Shown here one piece after another: positions 6,885 to 7,422 of a DNA stretch of 7,422 nt. Under the pieces are notes generated by a model. It did no database searches and was not told where the DNA came from. It was given only the letters and a program-made list of their open reading frames with translations. Source of the DNA: Planctomycetota bacterium (lineage in GTDB: Bacteria; Planctomycetota; Planctomycetia; Planctomycetales; Planctomycetaceae); assembly GCA_013151585.1 (NCBI GenBank), contig JAADHY010000536.1, forward strand, positions 1-7,422, in the 5' to 3' direction. Every line of letters begins with the position of its first letter. Position 1 is the first letter of the stretch. The position numbers and the translations under genes were made by a program.

Positions 6885-6927
6885 GCGGGAAGACGCGCGG
6901 CCCCGCTGGCGTGGAGCGCGCTCAGGC
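6879..6927 (+). terminator. Inverted repeat spanning the last stop codon of the Ebo-type block
   Basis: GCCTGAGCG (6879-6887) and CGCTCAGGC (6919-6927) are perfect 9-bp arms with a 31-base G+C-rich interior. The left arm includes the TGA stop of the pyrophosphatase-like gene. A second, weaker hairpin (GCGGC at 6950-6954, GCCGC at 6963-6967) follows. There is no T run, so this is not a textbook intrinsic terminator; it may instead stabilise the 3' end of the message or act with Rho. Confidence 0.4.
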
Positions 6928-7422
6928 AGAGACTGAAAGCGAAACAAGAGCGGCGTTGAGAGGCCGCCGAAGTCCCGAACGAGGTCTCTTCACTCGCCGT
7001 TCGGAGCTTCTTTTCGACCGATCGGGAAAAAGGGAGATCGTCGCAACCATTTCTGGGTTGGAAGAGACCGTGCCGACTGGCCGCGGGAGTGACGTGGCCG
7101 TGGAGGGAGTTGCCGGCTTCGTTCGAATGTTTCACGGCTGTTTCCCGGTGGTCCGATGCTCGCAGCGTCGGCCACGGTGTTTCGCTGTGTCTCAACGGTC
7201 GAACGGTCACACATCGGTTGGTTTTGGAGCCTGAGACCATTCAGATTGGAAGAGCCGACTGTGTCAGACGCTTCGTGTCGAACCGCGCAAATCGCGCCGG
7301 AAATGTTGACAGAGGCACTCGTTGGGCTAGAATGCGGGTAGCTACCGCTCATCTTCCTGCTCTGTCGGCGGGCGACGCGAGTGGGCACTGGGACACCCCA
7401 AAGAATCACACCGAATGGGCAT
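6885..7422. other. Intergenic region without a supported gene
   Basis: No open frame here has a ribosome binding site, a recognisable motif or coding-like composition on either strand. The region holds the inverted repeats after the pyrophosphatase-like gene, an imperfect direct repeat (7058-7079 and 7246-7261) and a strong rightward promoter near its end. The first possible start codon after the promoter is an ATG at 7415, but it has no ribosome binding site and too little sequence follows to judge it. Confidence 0.5.
7306..7333 (+). promoter_or_regulatory. Near-consensus sigma-70 promoter pointing right
   Basis: TTGACA (7306-7311) is a perfect -35 element. TAGAAT (7328-7333) is a five-of-six match to the -10 consensus, and the spacer is 16 bases. 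Transcription would start near 7340 and run out of the window, so it serves a gene beyond the right edge, with an untranslated leader of at least about 75 bases. It is the only convincing housekeeping promoter in the window. Confidence 0.7.

Noticed and set aside
6327..6947. 206-residue open frame on the minus strand inside the pyrophosphatase-like gene
   Set aside because: It is antisense to a gene with clear motifs; arginine-rich and without recognisable features.
7121..7128. GTTCGAAT, as in a tRNA T-loop
   Set aside because: The flanking bases do not form the T stem, and no acceptor or anticodon stem can be drawn around it.
6797..7234. 145-residue open frame overlapping the end of the pyrophosphatase-like gene
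   Set aside because: It begins within the conserved C-terminus of that gene in another frame, has no ribosome binding site and reads like random sequence.
6990..7409. 139-residue open frame on the minus strand of the right intergenic region
   Set aside because: Low-complexity Ser/Arg/Pro-rich peptide without motif or ribosome binding site; it also runs against the strong promoter at 7306-7333.

Overview
The window is G+C-rich, gene-dense bacterial chromosome. Weak or absent Shine-Dalgarno sequences on some genes, long A+T-poor intergenic gaps, and the types of protein present (HEAT-repeat protein, small single-pass membrane protein, Ebo-type hydrolases) suggest a planctomycete. That is an inference from protein style; no rRNA or other phylogenetic marker is present. 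I see no mobile element, CRISPR array, tRNA or rRNA.

Left block (1-1360, + strand): the last 49 codons of a universal stress protein resembling the C-terminal domain of UspE, then, 11 bases after its stop, a complete PLP-dependent cysteine desulfurase of the IscS/NifS class. The pair may be co-transcribed, although no scaffold protein, regulator or tRNA-thiolation partner is in view.

Middle block (1442-3479, - strand): a two-gene unit converging on the desulfurase. It holds a roughly 540-residue HEAT-repeat scaffold protein followed closely by a 131-residue single-pass membrane protein. Both have unassigned function. The HEAT gene probably starts at a GTG with a good ribosome binding site, not at the longer ATG.

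About 700 bases of divergent intergenic DNA (3480-4189) show no convincing gene or promoter.

Right block (4190-6884, + strand): an 83-residue helical protein of unknown function, a TatD-like metal-dependent hydrolase closely resembling EboB, and a type I phosphodiesterase/nucleotide pyrophosphatase-like protein of the kind found in ebo clusters. Ebo clusters elsewhere also encode a UbiA-family prenyltransferase (EboC), a dehydroquinate-synthase-like enzyme (EboD), a TIM-barrel isomerase (EboE) and EboA. None of these is in the window, so this is either a stripped-down locus or one whose partners lie elsewhere. Ebo products are linked in cyanobacteria to export of the scytonemin monomer to the periplasm, but the chemistry is unresolved. 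The block ends with a 9-bp inverted repeat spanning the last stop codon.

The right edge (6885-7422) has no supported gene. It carries a near-consensus sigma-70 promoter pointing to a gene beyond the window.
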